Below the pieces are notes generated by a model that saw nothing but the letters and a program-made list of their open reading frames with translations, was not told the origin of the DNA and made no database searches. A stretch of 17,741 nt of DNA from DASZHA01 sp049644325 (GTDB lineage Bacteria > Chloroflexota > Dormibacteria > DASZGP01): NCBI GenBank assembly GCA_049644325.1, contig JBARRR010000196.1, positions 1 through 17,741 of the forward strand. Reading direction: 5' to 3'. Shown here piece after piece: positions 4,897-13,995 of the stretch (its first letter is position 1; the number at the start of each line of letters is the position of its first letter). A program made the translations under genes and the position numbers.

Positions 4897-7347
4897 TTAG
4901 AAGGGGGCGAATTCCTCCTCGCGCTCCTCGGGCCCCACATCCTCGCCCGAGTTCAGCCGGTCGAAGAGCTCGTCGAGCTCCATCAGGCTCATGAGCACCT
5001 CGCGGGACTTGCTGCCCTCGTAGGGGCCGACGATGCCGTGCTCGGCCAGCTGGTCGATGATCCGCGCCGCCCTCGTATAGCCGATGGAGAGCTTGCGCTG
5101 CAGCAGGCTGGTGGCGGCGCGGCCCTCGGAGGCCACGATCCGCGCCGAGCGCTCGAACATAGCGTCGCGCTTGCTGCCCTCCTTGGCCCAGCTGACCGTC
5201 GACACCATCGAGAAGATCTCCTCCTGGTAGCTGGGCGAGCCCTGTGCCTTCCAGTGGTCGATGATGCTGTCGAGCTCCTTGTCGGAGACCATCACGCCCT
5301 GGATCCGGGTGGCCTTGCCGGCGTCCACGGGCAGGTACAGCATGTCGCCACGACCCAGCAGTTTCTCCGCGCCGGTCTCGTCGAGGACTACGCGCGAGTC
5401 GATGCCGGAGCTGACGGCGAAGGCGATGCGGCTGGGGATGTTGGCCTTGATCAGCCCCGTGATGATGTCCGCCGAGGGCCGTTGCGTGGCCACAACCAGG
5501 TGGATCCCGACGGCGCGGGCCAGCTGCGCCACGCGGCAGATCAGCTCCTCGACCTCGTTGCCGGCGACCATCATCAGGTCGGCCAGCTCGTCGATGACGA
5601 TGATGATGTAGGGCACCGGCTCAAGCCCGATTTCGGGCGCCCGGGCGTTGAAGCCGGCGATGTTGCGGACGGCATGGCTGGCGAAGAGCTTGTAGCGGTT
5701 CTCCATCTCGGTGACCGCCCAGCGCAGTGCCGCCACCGCGTGGTCGGCCTCGGTCACCACCGGCACCAACAGGTGGGGCACGTCTCGGTACATCGACATC
5801 TCGACCCGCTTGGGGTCGATCAGCACCAGGCGGAGCTGCTCGGGGGTGTTGCGCAGCATGAACCCGGCCAGCAGCGCGTTGACGCAGACGCTCTTACCGC
5901 TGCCGGTCGCGCCGGCGATCAGGACATGGGGCATCCGGGCGAGGTCACCGACGATGGGCTGTCCCGAGACGTCCGAGCCGATGGGCATCGCCAGCAGGTT
6001 GCTGCTGTTCTGGAAGCCCGCGCTCTGGATGATCTCGCGCAGGGTGACCAGCGCCGCGGACTTGTTGGGCACCTCGACGCCCACCGCCGACTTCCCCGGG
6101 ATTGGCGCCTGGATCCGAATTGGGGCGGCCAGGGCCAGGGCGAGGTCGTTTTGCAGCGCCGTGATCTTGCGCACCGGCACGCCCTTGGCCGGCTCCAGCT
6201 CGTACTGCGTGACGCTGGCCCCGGAGTTGACTCCCTTGACCCGGGCCGCGACGCCAAAGCTGCCCAGGGTCCCCTCCAGCACCTCGATGTTGTGCTTGAC
6301 CTCCTCCTGCAGCTTCTCGGCTTTGGAGGCCATCGGGTCGAGCAGGGTCTGTGGTGGCAGCACCCAGACCTTGCGCTCCTCGTCGCCGGCCTCGTGGGCG
6401 GCAGCGGCGGCTGCGTCCCACTCGGCCTGGGCGGCGGCGCGCGCCTTCTCGGCCTCGGTCGGGTCGAGGTTGCGCAGAGCCTCGTCGGTCGAGCCGGCCT
6501 CAGCATCAGGGTTCGACTCGTCAGCCGGCGGCTCGAGCAGTGAGGGGAACACTGGCTCTGGCGGTGGTGGCGGCAGCGGTCTGGCCGGGCGCGGCTCCCT
6601 GTCCGCGGACGCGATGCCGGCGAGGCGGCCGCCGAGCTTGACGTGCTCCTCGTCGGCCTCCGGCTCGTCCTCGAGCTCCTCCGGTTCGGCCTTACGAATC
6701 TTCTCGCCCAGCGCCGCCAGCGAGAGGTCGAAGCTGAGCATGGCGCCGAACAGGGCCGCCCCGAGGAGCACGATCGCCGCGCCCCAGGCGGTCAGGACGT
6801 CATTCAGCTTGGAGGCGACGAAGGCGCCAATCAGGCCACCGGCCTGCTGGTGCAGCGGGAAGAACTGGTTGGGATGGATCAGGACCAGCTGCAGCAGCCC
6901 CAGCACCGCCAGGGACAGCAGCGCCAGGCCGACCAGGACCGCGGCCTGGTTGCGGCTGGTGCGGACCGAGGTTTCCCCCTCCTCCAGCTTTCGGCCGCTG
7001 ATCATGGAAAGACCGCCCGCCACCAGGATGATCACCAGGGCCAGCCAGCCGAGGCCGACGGCGTCGAGGAGGAAGCCGCGCAGGCGGCTGAGGCCCGCGC
7101 CCGGCGAGAAGATCACCGCCAGGGCAAAGAGAGCCGCCACGATCAGGAGCATCAGGCCGAAGCCCTCGCGGCGCTGGTGGTCGGTCAGCTCAAGGTGCGG
7201 CAGGCCGACCTGGCTGGCCGCCTTCCTGGCGACCCCGGTCGCGCCTCTTCCCCGCGCTGAAGGCTTGCGGCGCGTGGGCGCTCGCCGGCTCTTACGCGGA
7301 GCGGCGAACGGTGGGCGGCGACGTGTAGTACGACGTGAGGTTGACAT
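4897..7347 (-). CDS. ftsK: FtsK/SpoIIIE-family DNA translocase
   Basis: An 816-residue DNA translocase that moves chromosome ends through the division septum. The order is: an Arg/Lys-rich N-terminus; four hydrophobic helices between about 62 and 210; a Pro/Glu/Ala-rich acidic linker (about 215-330); the alpha/beta motor with Walker A IAGATGSGKSV (about 478-488) and Walker B IIIVIDELADLM (about 577-588); and a C-terminal gamma winged-helix domain (about 740-790, ATSLLQRKLSIGYTRAARII) that in relatives reads oriented polar sequences. The length matches the SpoIIIE-type short form, unlike the 1300-residue E. coli FtsK. The ATG has no clear ribosome site; TAAGTT at 7360-7365 and TAGACT at 7379-7384 are weak -10 candidates. 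The gene lies between the site-2-protease-like gene and the RodZ-like gene. Confidence 0.96.
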   Translation of the reverse strand: MSTSRRTTRRRPPFAAPRKSRRAPTRRKPSARGRGATGVARKAASQVGLPHLELTDHQRREGFGLMLLIVAALFALAVIFSPGAGLSRLRGFLLDAVGLGWLALVIILVAGGLSMISGRKLEEGETSVRTSRNQAAVLVGLALLSLAVLGLLQLVLIHPNQFFPLHQQAGGLIGAFVASKLNDVLTAWGAAIVLLGAALFGAMLSFDLSLAALGEKIRKAEPEELEDEPEADEEHVKLGGRLAGIASADREPRPARPLPPPPPEPVFPSLLEPPADESNPDAEAGSTDEALRNLDPTEAEKARAAAQAEWDAAAAAAHEAGDEERKVWVLPPQTLLDPMASKAEKLQEEVKHNIEVLEGTLGSFGVAARVKGVNSGASVTQYELEPAKGVPVRKITALQNDLALALAAPIRIQAPIPGKSAVGVEVPNKSAALVTLREIIQSAGFQNSSNLLAMPIGSDVSGQPIVGDLARMPHVLIAGATGSGKSVCVNALLAGFMLRNTPEQLRLVLIDPKRVEMSMYRDVPHLLVPVVTEADHAVAALRWAVTEMENRYKLFASHAVRNIAGFNARAPEIGLEPVPYIIIVIDELADLMMVAGNEVEELICRVAQLARAVGIHLVVATQRPSADIITGLIKANIPSRIAFAVSSGIDSRVVLDETGAEKLLGRGDMLYLPVDAGKATRIQGVMVSDKELDSIIDHWKAQGSPSYQEEIFSMVSTVSWAKEGSKRDAMFERSARIVASEGRAATSLLQRKLSIGYTRAARIIDQLAEHGIVGPYEGSKSREVLMSLMELDELFDRLNSGEDVGPEEREEEFAPF

Positions 7348-7414
7348 GAGTGGAGCGTGAACTTAGAAAGTCACCCGCAGTCTAACAGGGGATCTGGCGC
7401 TTGAGAAGGACCGG

Positions 7415-7957
7415 CTAGAGCCGCCTCATCCAGTACAGGATCGTGCTGACGTCGTTGAAGCCGAGCGGGACCCACGCCCCGATCGTGAACACAAAGAGGT
7501 TGTCCAGGAAGGCCACCAATGGGATCCAGCTGAAGGAAAACGGGGCGACCACCAGGGCCAGCAGCCCCGTAGCAACAGACATCACCGCACTGCCGATGGG
7601 GCCGCCGAGGGCACGCGTGATGTGGACGCGAGGTGGCAGCTCACCCTCGTCCTCCGGGTAGAGCGAGGTGCCCAGCACGGCGTAGTTGCCAAACCGAATG
7701 CCAGTCATTGGGTGCCCGGTCATTCGGGCAGTCTCCGCGTGGCTGAGGTTGTGCCACATCTCGAGACCCCAGTGGGTCAGCGCCAGGAGCACGCCACCGG
7801 CCAGCGCCCGCTTCGCCGGGCGCTTGAACAGCACTCTGCCCAGCAGCGTGAACAGCACGATGTTGAACAGGGTCCCCGCGATGCCCAACGCCGATATCGA
7901 GATATCCAGGTCCCGGACCCGACCGAGGTGGAATTCCTGCCCTTCCGGTAGCGCCAC
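7415..7957 (-). CDS. Membrane protein resembling a site-2 (M50) protease, likely without catalytic Glu
   Basis: A 180-residue integral membrane protein with about four hydrophobic segments (about 22-42, 51-63, 118-139, 143-165). Three motifs recall M50/site-2 proteases in the right order. HNLSH (69-73) sits at the HExxH position with both zinc-ligand histidines, but Asn replaces the catalytic Glu. RALGGPIGSAV (115-125) resembles the AGP-x-x-N segment. VPLGFNDVSTIL (163-174) recalls the NxxPxxxxDGG motif, with D169 as the possible third ligand. GHPMTGIRFG follows the histidine motif much as in active members. I infer a degenerate, non-proteolytic family member; it could also be an unrelated membrane protein. 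The GTG start has no Shine-Dalgarno but has TACGAT six bases upstream. It lies between RNase J and ftsK, where Bacillus has ylzJ and tepA. Confidence 0.55.
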   Translation of the reverse strand: MALPEGQEFHLGRVRDLDISISALGIAGTLFNIVLFTLLGRVLFKRPAKRALAGGVLLALTHWGLEMWHNLSHAETARMTGHPMTGIRFGNYAVLGTSLYPEDEGELPPRVHITRALGGPIGSAVMSVATGLLALVVAPFSFSWIPLVAFLDNLFVFTIGAWVPLGFNDVSTILYWMRRL

Positions 7958-7963
7958 GGCGGT

Positions 7964-7969
7964 ATCGTA
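7964..7969 (-). promoter_or_regulatory. Candidate -10 element of the leaderless M50-like gene
   Basis: TACGAT on the minus strand (TANNNT) is separated by six bases (ACCGCC) from the GTG start at 7955-7957, in the 42-base gap after the RNase J stop. No ribosome site is present. The geometry is the same as at cinA, dapB and the hotdog gene. Confidence 0.48.
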
Positions 7970-7999
7970 ACCGCCGTCCGGGTGCGGCTGCGCCGGCGC

Positions 8000-9637
<1,638 letters not shown>

Positions 9638-9639
9638 CC

Positions 9640-10263
9640 TTAGAAGAGCGATAGCTGCTCCTTGGGGTCCGTGTCGGTTGCCGCCGGCGCCGCCGCCGCC
9701 CGCTTGGCCTCGATCTCGCTGATGTAGTCGCGCACCCGGGCGAAATCCTGCCTCAGCGTGTCGAGGAGGAAGTTGTTGTAGAGCGCGGCTGCCGGGTGGT
9801 ACAGGGGAACGTAGGCGCGGTCGCCGCGCTGAACCATCTGGCCGTGGACCCGGGAGATCCCCGACGACCCAGGCAGCAACCGCTGCAGGGCATGGCGACC
9901 GAGGAGCAGGATCACCGCCGGCCGGATGTACTCCACCTGGCGATCGAGGTAGCCGGAGCAGGCGCTGACCTCCTCCGGAAGCGGGTCACGGTTGCCCGGC
10001 GGCCGGCATTTGACGATGTTGGTTATGTAGACGTCCTGGCGCTCGATGCCGATGCCCGAGAGCAGCTGGTTCAGCAGCTGCCCGGCGGCGCCGACAAAAG
10101 GCAGCCCCTGCTTGTCCTCGTTTTGCCCCGGAGCCTCGCCCACGATCATGATCTTGGCCGCGGGGTCGCCGTCGCCCGGCACCGCCTGCGTGCGCGTGCG
10201 GGAGAGGGCGCAGAGCTGGCAGCCGCGGACTTCCTGGTGGAGGCCTAGGAGGGCCTCGCTCAC
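9640..10263 (-). CDS. Type-4 uracil-DNA glycosylase (iron-sulfur)
   Basis: A 207-residue family 4 uracil-DNA glycosylase, which removes uracil from DNA arising by cytosine deamination. Four cysteines fit the iron-sulfur ligands of the family: C15 and C18 (CQLC), C86 (NIVKCRPPGNRDP) and C102. The catalytic motif region GEAPGQNED (42-50), PFVGAAGQLL and the C-terminal YHPAAAL with H156 are all present. The last 25 residues or so are an Ala-rich extension ending in EQLSLF. The GTG start has no obvious ribosome site or -10 hexamer, and the gene lies 39 bases after dapA, so it is probably read from the dap transcript. Its TAA is two bases before the RNase J GTG, implying translational coupling. 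Confidence 0.93.
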   Translation of the reverse strand: MSEALLGLHQEVRGCQLCALSRTRTQAVPGDGDPAAKIMIVGEAPGQNEDKQGLPFVGAAGQLLNQLLSGIGIERQDVYITNIVKCRPPGNRDPLPEEVSACSGYLDRQVEYIRPAVILLLGRHALQRLLPGSSGISRVHGQMVQRGDRAYVPLYHPAAALYNNFLLDTLRQDFARVRDYISEIEAKRAAAAPAATDTDPKEQLSLF

Positions 10264-10302
10264 CGCCGCCGGCGCTGGGGGGTAGTCAGCAGCGTGGACC
10301 GG

Positions 10303-11241
10303 CTAGGCGCCCGCCGCCGGGGAGGCAGGCTGCGGCACGGTGGCGGCCAGCTCGCCAAGGTCGCTCATGATCTGAACCAGGCGGTCGACCTGGGCTTCGC
10401 TGATCTCGTCCATCGCCAGCGGCAGCCTGGTGTCGCCCACATCGAAGCCAAGCCGCCGGAAGAGGGCCTTGGTCGGCACCGGGCTGGTCGTACAGAACAG
10501 CTCCTTGAAGATCGGCTGTAGCAGGGCGTTAAGGCGTCTCGCCTCCTCCACCTGGCCCTCCAGGTAGGCGTCGACCAGGGCGTGGATACCGGGCCCGGCG
10601 AAGTGCCCGGCGACGCTGACCACCCCGTGGAAACCAACCGAGAGCATGGGCAGGGTGATGCTGTCCTCGCCCGAATAAACGCGGAAGCCGGGCTCTACCC
10701 CAGCGGCCACCGCGGCGCACTGGGAGAGGTCGGTGGTGGCCTCCTTGAGGGCGATGATGTTGGAGACCTGTGACAGTCGGATGGCGGTCTCGGCGGCCAG
10801 GTTGGTGATCGTCCTGGTAGGCACGTTGTACATCACCAGGGGGCCGTCGATGCCGTCGGCAATCGCCTTGAAGTGGGCGTACAGCGACGTCTGCGGCGGC
10901 TTGTTGTAGTACGGCACCACCGCCATCACCGCGTCAGCGCCAAGCCGCAGGCACTCCTGCGAGAGCTTGATCGAGGCCGCCGTGTCGTTGGTCCCCGTCC
11001 CCATCACGACCGGGGCGTCGGGCACGGCGGAGTGCACGGCGCGCAGCAGCTCGAGCTTCTCATCGTGGCTCAGCGTCGGCGACTCGCCGGTGGTCCCGTT
11101 GACCACCAGCCCGTCGTTGCCGTTGGCCACGAGGTAGTGAGCCAGCCGCTCGGCCTGCCGCAGGTCGAGGTCGCCGTTGGCGTCGAAGGGCGTGACCATC
11201 GCGGTCAGGACCCGGCCGAGGTCCTTTACGGGGGCGCTCAT
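10303..11241 (-). CDS. dapA: 4-hydroxy-tetrahydrodipicolinate synthase
   Basis: A 312-residue DapA that condenses pyruvate with aspartate semialdehyde, the first committed step to diaminopimelate and lysine. It is a TIM-barrel aldolase. GTTGES (49-54, numbered from the ATG) holds the Thr of the active-site triad, the MYNVPTRT segment supplies Y138, and IIALKEAT supplies the Schiff-base Lys (K166). The family starts VLTAMVTPFD and GNDGLVVNGTTGE are typical. An in-frame GTG two codons upstream (11245-11247) is an alternative start. No Shine-Dalgarno is present; a perfect TATAAT ends nine bases before the ATG, suggesting a very short or absent leader. It follows asd by about 50 bases and completes a dapB-asd-dapA cluster. 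Confidence 0.96.
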   Translation of the reverse strand: MSAPVKDLGRVLTAMVTPFDANGDLDLRQAERLAHYLVANGNDGLVVNGTTGESPTLSHDEKLELLRAVHSAVPDAPVVMGTGTNDTAASIKLSQECLRLGADAVMAVVPYYNKPPQTSLYAHFKAIADGIDGPLVMYNVPTRTITNLAAETAIRLSQVSNIIALKEATTDLSQCAAVAAGVEPGFRVYSGEDSITLPMLSVGFHGVVSVAGHFAGPGIHALVDAYLEGQVEEARRLNALLQPIFKELFCTTSPVPTKALFRRLGFDVGDTRLPLAMDEISEAQVDRLVQIMSDLGELAATVPQPASPAAGA

Positions 11242-11250
11242 GGTCACTGG

Positions 11251-11256
11251 ATTATA
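11251..11256 (-). promoter_or_regulatory. Candidate dapA -10 (TATAAT)
   Basis: A perfect TATAAT on the minus strand in very GC-rich surroundings, in the 50-base gap between asd and dapA. It ends nine bases before the dapA ATG and three before the upstream GTG. The predicted transcript would have a leader of only two or three bases to the ATG. No -35 match is seen 16-18 bases upstream. Confidence 0.48.
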
Positions 11257-11292
11257 TGGCCGCCAGGAGATCGGGCCACGCGGCCGAAGCGC

Positions 11293-12339
11293 CTAGGCGA
11301 AGAGGAGCTCGGCGATCTGGACGGCGTTGGTGGCGGCACCCTTGCGCAGGTTGTCGGCGGCCAGCCAGAGGGCGGTGCCGGCCGGGTGAGATAGGTCGCG
11401 GCGGATGCGGCCCACGTGGACCTCGTCGGTGCCTGCGGCGCTGCGCGAGAGCGGGTAGACCTGTGCCTCGGGGTCGTCCTCGACGACAACGCCGGGGGAC
11501 ACTGACAGGCGGGCGCGAACGTCGGCGGGACTGAGGGGGCCCTCGGTTTCGATCCAGACCGCCTCGCTGTGGCCGACCTCGACGGGGACGCGGACCGTCG
11601 TGCAGGAGATCGCCAAGCCGGGCAGGCCGAGGATCTTGCGGGTCTCGGCGATGATCTTCAGCTCCTCCTGGTTGTAGGCGTAAGCGGCCTCCGGGTCCTC
11701 AAAGACCGGCGGGCTGAGTGCGGGCATCGACTTGTCCATGACCCAGCCGCCGGGGACGACGTTGGCCTCGAGGACGTGGGGGTATACCGAAGCCGAAGGG
11801 TCTTCACCGGCGGCGATGGCGCGGCGCTGGGCCCCCAGCTCGTCCACCAGCTTCCACCCGGCGCCCGATGCGGACTGGTAGGTGTCGACCAGCACCCGTC
11901 GCAACGGGGACAGGTCCCCGATCGGCTTGAGCACGACCGTCAGGGGGATGGCGCAGCAGTTGGGGTTGGCGATGATGCCGTTGTGGGCGCGGGCGGCCTC
12001 GGGGTTGACCTCGGGCACCACCAACGGGATGTCGGACTCGAGCCGCCAGGCCGACGAGTTGTCGACCACCGTGGCCCCCGCCTCCCGGGCAGCCGGCGCC
12101 AGGGCACGGCTGGCCTTGGCCCCCGCGGAGAAGAGGACGAAGTCGAGGCCGGTGAAGGCCTCGGGCGTCGCCTCGACGACTCGGTGGCTCACGCCCTTGA
12201 ACAGGACATCCGTGCCGGCCGAGCGGGCCGATGACATCGGGCGCAGCTCGTCCACCGGGAAGCGGCGCTCATCGAGCAACTTGAGCAGGGTGCGGCCCAC
12301 CATCCCGGTGGCGCCGACCACACCCACGCGCACGCCCAT
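11293..12339 (-). CDS. asd: Aspartate-semialdehyde dehydrogenase
   Basis: A 348-residue Asd that reduces aspartyl phosphate to aspartate semialdehyde, the substrate of DapA and the branch point to threonine and methionine. The N-terminal NADP-binding motif GATGMVG (9-15) and the SSARSAG segment are present. The catalytic Cys is C128 in NPNCCAIPL, where a second Cys replaces the more usual Ser/Thr. TYQSASGAG and the GHSEAVW segment carry substrate-binding residues and the conserved His. The length is normal. Its ATG overlaps the dapB TAA by one base (TAATG), so the two are translationally coupled in one operon. No ribosome site independent of dapB is needed. Confidence 0.97.
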   Translation of the reverse strand: MGVRVGVVGATGMVGRTLLKLLDERRFPVDELRPMSSARSAGTDVLFKGVSHRVVEATPEAFTGLDFVLFSAGAKASRALAPAAREAGATVVDNSSAWRLESDIPLVVPEVNPEAARAHNGIIANPNCCAIPLTVVLKPIGDLSPLRRVLVDTYQSASGAGWKLVDELGAQRRAIAAGEDPSASVYPHVLEANVVPGGWVMDKSMPALSPPVFEDPEAAYAYNQEELKIIAETRKILGLPGLAISCTTVRVPVEVGHSEAVWIETEGPLSPADVRARLSVSPGVVVEDDPEAQVYPLSRSAAGTDEVHVGRIRRDLSHPAGTALWLAADNLRKGAATNAVQIAELLFA

Positions 12340-13097
12340 TACGGCGCTCCCAGCGGGGGCAGGCCGAGGACGTCGTCCAGGGAGCGGAAGAAGCGGCGCT
12401 CGCGCAACACGGCGCGGACGGTGGCCAGCACGCCGGGCATGAAGGCCTCGCGGCTGGTGGTGCGATGAGCAATCGACAGGGTCTGGCCCTGGGCTCCGAA
12501 GAGGATCTCCTGGTCGGCTACCAGCCCTGGGAGCCGCAGGCTGTGGACCCCGACCGCCCCCTCCTCTCCCCCACGGGTGTGGTCCAGGGTCACCTTCTCG
12601 GGCCGCGAGTAGGCGAACGGCTGCCGGCGCGCTGCGCCCAGCCGGCGCGCGGTGCTGAGCGCGGTGCCAGAGGGCGCGTCGAGCTTGGTGGCGTGGTGCG
12701 CCTCGATCACCTCGACCGCGTCGAAATAGGGCGCCGCGATCTCCGCCAGCCGCATCATCAGCACCGCGCCGATGGCGAAGTTGGGGATGACCGCGCCACC
12801 GGTCTGGGCGCGGTCGGCACTGGCGGCCAGCTCGTCGACCTGGTCCCCGCTCATCCCGGTGGTTCCCACCACCGGGGCGACCCCAGCCGCAATTGCCGCC
12901 TGGGCGTTGTCAAACGCGGCGTTGGGCGCGGTGAAGTCGACCATGACGTTCCCCCGGGCCAGCGCCTCGATGAGGTCGTCGTCGAGGTCGACCGCGCCGG
13001 CAAGGTGCATGTCCGGCTCGGCCTCAACCGCGGCCACCACCGTGCGGCCGACCTTGCCCAGGGCGCCACAGACGATGACGCCGATCTCAGAAGCCAT
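12339..13097 (-). CDS. dapB: 4-hydroxy-tetrahydrodipicolinate reductase
   Basis: A 252-residue DapB that reduces the DapA product to tetrahydrodipicolinate with NAD(P)H. The cofactor motif GALGKVG (11-17) is of the GAxGKVG type known from mycobacteria. The loop before VMVDFTAPNA (51-60) is short, again like mycobacterial rather than enterobacterial DapB. VVGTTGMS, IPNFAIGAVLMM and the substrate signature EAHHATKLDAPSGTA (132-146, with H134, H135 and K138) are intact. It is the first gene of dapB-asd-dapA. The ATG has no Shine-Dalgarno; TAGAAT lies exactly six bases upstream, so the mRNA is probably leaderless. The divergent hotdog gene starts only about 40 bases away. Confidence 0.97.
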   Translation of the reverse strand: MASEIGVIVCGALGKVGRTVVAAVEAEPDMHLAGAVDLDDDLIEALARGNVMVDFTAPNAAFDNAQAAIAAGVAPVVGTTGMSGDQVDELAASADRAQTGGAVIPNFAIGAVLMMRLAEIAAPYFDAVEVIEAHHATKLDAPSGTALSTARRLGAARRQPFAYSRPEKVTLDHTRGGEEGAVGVHSLRLPGLVADQEILFGAQGQTLSIAHRTTSREAFMPGVLATVRAVLRERRFFRSLDDVLGLPPLGAP

Positions 13098-13103
13098 GGC
13101 CCG

Positions 13104-13109
13104 ATTCTA
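13104..13109 (-). promoter_or_regulatory. Candidate -10 element of leaderless dapB
   Basis: TAGAAT on the minus strand (five of six consensus bases) is followed by six bases (CGGGCC) and then the dapB ATG. With the usual spacing, transcription would begin at the A of the start codon. It is the likely promoter of the dapB-asd-dapA genes. Confidence 0.55.
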
Positions 13110-13125
13110 CGGACGCCTGTGGTGC

Positions 13126-13131
13126 TATCTT
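13126..13131 (+). promoter_or_regulatory. Candidate -10 element of the leaderless hotdog gene
   Basis: TATCTT on the plus strand (TANNNT) is followed by six bases (CGCGCG) and the GTG start at 13138. No ribosome site exists. It faces away from the dapB -10 at 13104-13109, so two divergent promoters share a 40-base interval. Confidence 0.5.
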
Positions 13132-13137
13132 CGCGCG

Positions 13138-13575
13138 GTGAGCCAGGCCAACGACTTCAGCCGCTGCTACGGCTGCGGCGAGCACAACCCGACTGGACTG
13201 CACCTGCGGCAGCACTCCCGGCGGGTCGGCGATGACATCGTCATCGACGCCAACCTGGGACCCTTCTTCGCCGGCTTCCCTGGCGTCGCCCACGCCGGCG
13301 TGGTGGCGACGATGCTGGACGAGGCGATCCAGATGCAAGCGACGGGTGTCCTCGGCCTCGAGGCACCCACGGTGCAGCTCAACATCGCCTACAAGGCACC
13401 CGTGCCGACCGAGGTGCCGGTGCAGGTGCGCGGCCGTGGCGTCCGCGACGGGAACAAGGTGATGGCGACCGGCGAGGTCACCGACGCCGATGGTCAGCTG
13501 CTGGCCAGTGCCGAAGCCGTGCTGGTGGTTACAGGCGATGCCGGCGGCGACCGCCGGACCAAGAGCGAGGAGTAG
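13138..13575 (+). CDS. Hotdog-fold (PaaI-like) thioesterase
   Basis: A 145-residue single hotdog domain of the PaaI/4HBT thioesterase type, which hydrolyses acyl-CoA or related thioesters. The N-terminal CYGCGEHNPTGLHL (10-23) with Cys10 and Cys13 is typical of one PaaI-like subgroup. The central helix VAHAGVVATMLDEA (50-63) carries the usual catalytic-site pattern, and NIAYKAPVPTEVPVQVRGR forms the following strands. It is the only plus-strand gene. I chose the GTG at 13138 because homology begins there and a -10 hexamer precedes it by six bases. An in-frame ATG at 13096 would overlap the dapB start codon and is less likely. The 3' end is nine bases from the convergent Rid gene. Substrate is unknown. 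Confidence 0.85.
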   Translation: MSQANDFSRCYGCGEHNPTGLHLRQHSRRVGDDIVIDANLGPFFAGFPGVAHAGVVATMLDEAIQMQATGVLGLEAPTVQLNIAYKAPVPTEVPVQVRGRGVRDGNKVMATGEVTDADGQLLASAEAVLVVTGDAGGDRRTKSEE

Positions 13576-13584
13576 AACCGCCGC

Positions 13585-13980
13585 TCAGTCGTCGATGACG
13601 GCTTCGACCTCGATCTCGACCTTCCAACGCTTGTCCAACAGGGCCGCCACCACCACCATCATCGAAGCCGGCCGGTGCTCGGCGAAGAACTCGCCGTGGA
13701 CCGCGCCCACCACCTCCGACACCTCGGGGTCGGTGATGTACATCCCGGTTCGGACAACGTGCCTCATCTCGGCACGCGCCTCGGCCAGGGCCTCGGAGAT
13801 GATCTCGAAGCAGCGCCGGGCCTGGACCTTGGGGTCGAGGTTGACGCTGCCATCCGGCCAGATCGGGGCGGTGCCGGATACCAGCACCCGGTTCCCGACG
13901 CGCACCGCGCGTGTGAACCCCATGATGTCCTCGTAGGGCGACCCCGACGAGACCCGCTGCCGGTCGGCCTTCTTCGCCAT
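13585..13980 (-). CDS. Rid (YjgF/YER057c/UK114) family protein lacking the deaminase Arg
   Basis: A 131-residue Rid-family protein. The trimeric fold is recognisable from VSSGSPYEDIMGFTRAVRVG, VLVSGTAPI, ALAEARAEMRHVVRTGMYIT and the C-terminal KVEIEVEAV. In RidA enzymes that hydrolyse reactive enamine/imine intermediates, a conserved Arg lies in the PAR-x-x-V segment before the last strands. Here that segment reads PASMMVVVAAL, with Ser106 in place of Arg. It therefore probably belongs to a subgroup without canonical imine deaminase activity, and no function is assigned. The ATG has no ribosome site; TAGTCT ends nine bases upstream and overlaps the stop of the preceding gene. It converges on the hotdog gene with a nine-base gap and no visible terminator. 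Confidence 0.87.
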   Translation of the reverse strand: MAKKADRQRVSSGSPYEDIMGFTRAVRVGNRVLVSGTAPIWPDGSVNLDPKVQARRCFEIISEALAEARAEMRHVVRTGMYITDPEVSEVVGAVHGEFFAEHRPASMMVVVAALLDKRWKVEIEVEAVIDD

Positions 13981-13989
13981 CCGACGCCC

Positions 13990-13995
13990 AGACTA
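13990..13995 (-). promoter_or_regulatory. Weak candidate -10 for the Rid gene
   Basis: TAGTCT on the minus strand (TANNNT) ends nine bases before the Rid ATG and overlaps the stop codon of the upstream gene. The spacing matches that at dapA. The gene may instead be read through from pnp. Confidence 0.3.

Noticed and set aside
5038..6543. 501-codon plus-strand open frame opposite ftsK
   Set aside because: It is antisense to a certain ftsK motor domain; its composition (Asp/His/Gly/Gln-rich) is what the complement of GC-rich codons gives, and it shows no motif.
5711..7360. 549-codon plus-strand open frame opposite ftsK
   Set aside because: A Ser/Arg/Ala-rich complement of ftsK codons with no domain; high G+C makes long antisense frames common.
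12772..13575. Longer version of the hotdog protein starting at 12772
   Set aside because: Residues before 13138 are antisense to dapB and have no family similarity; homology begins at the GTG.
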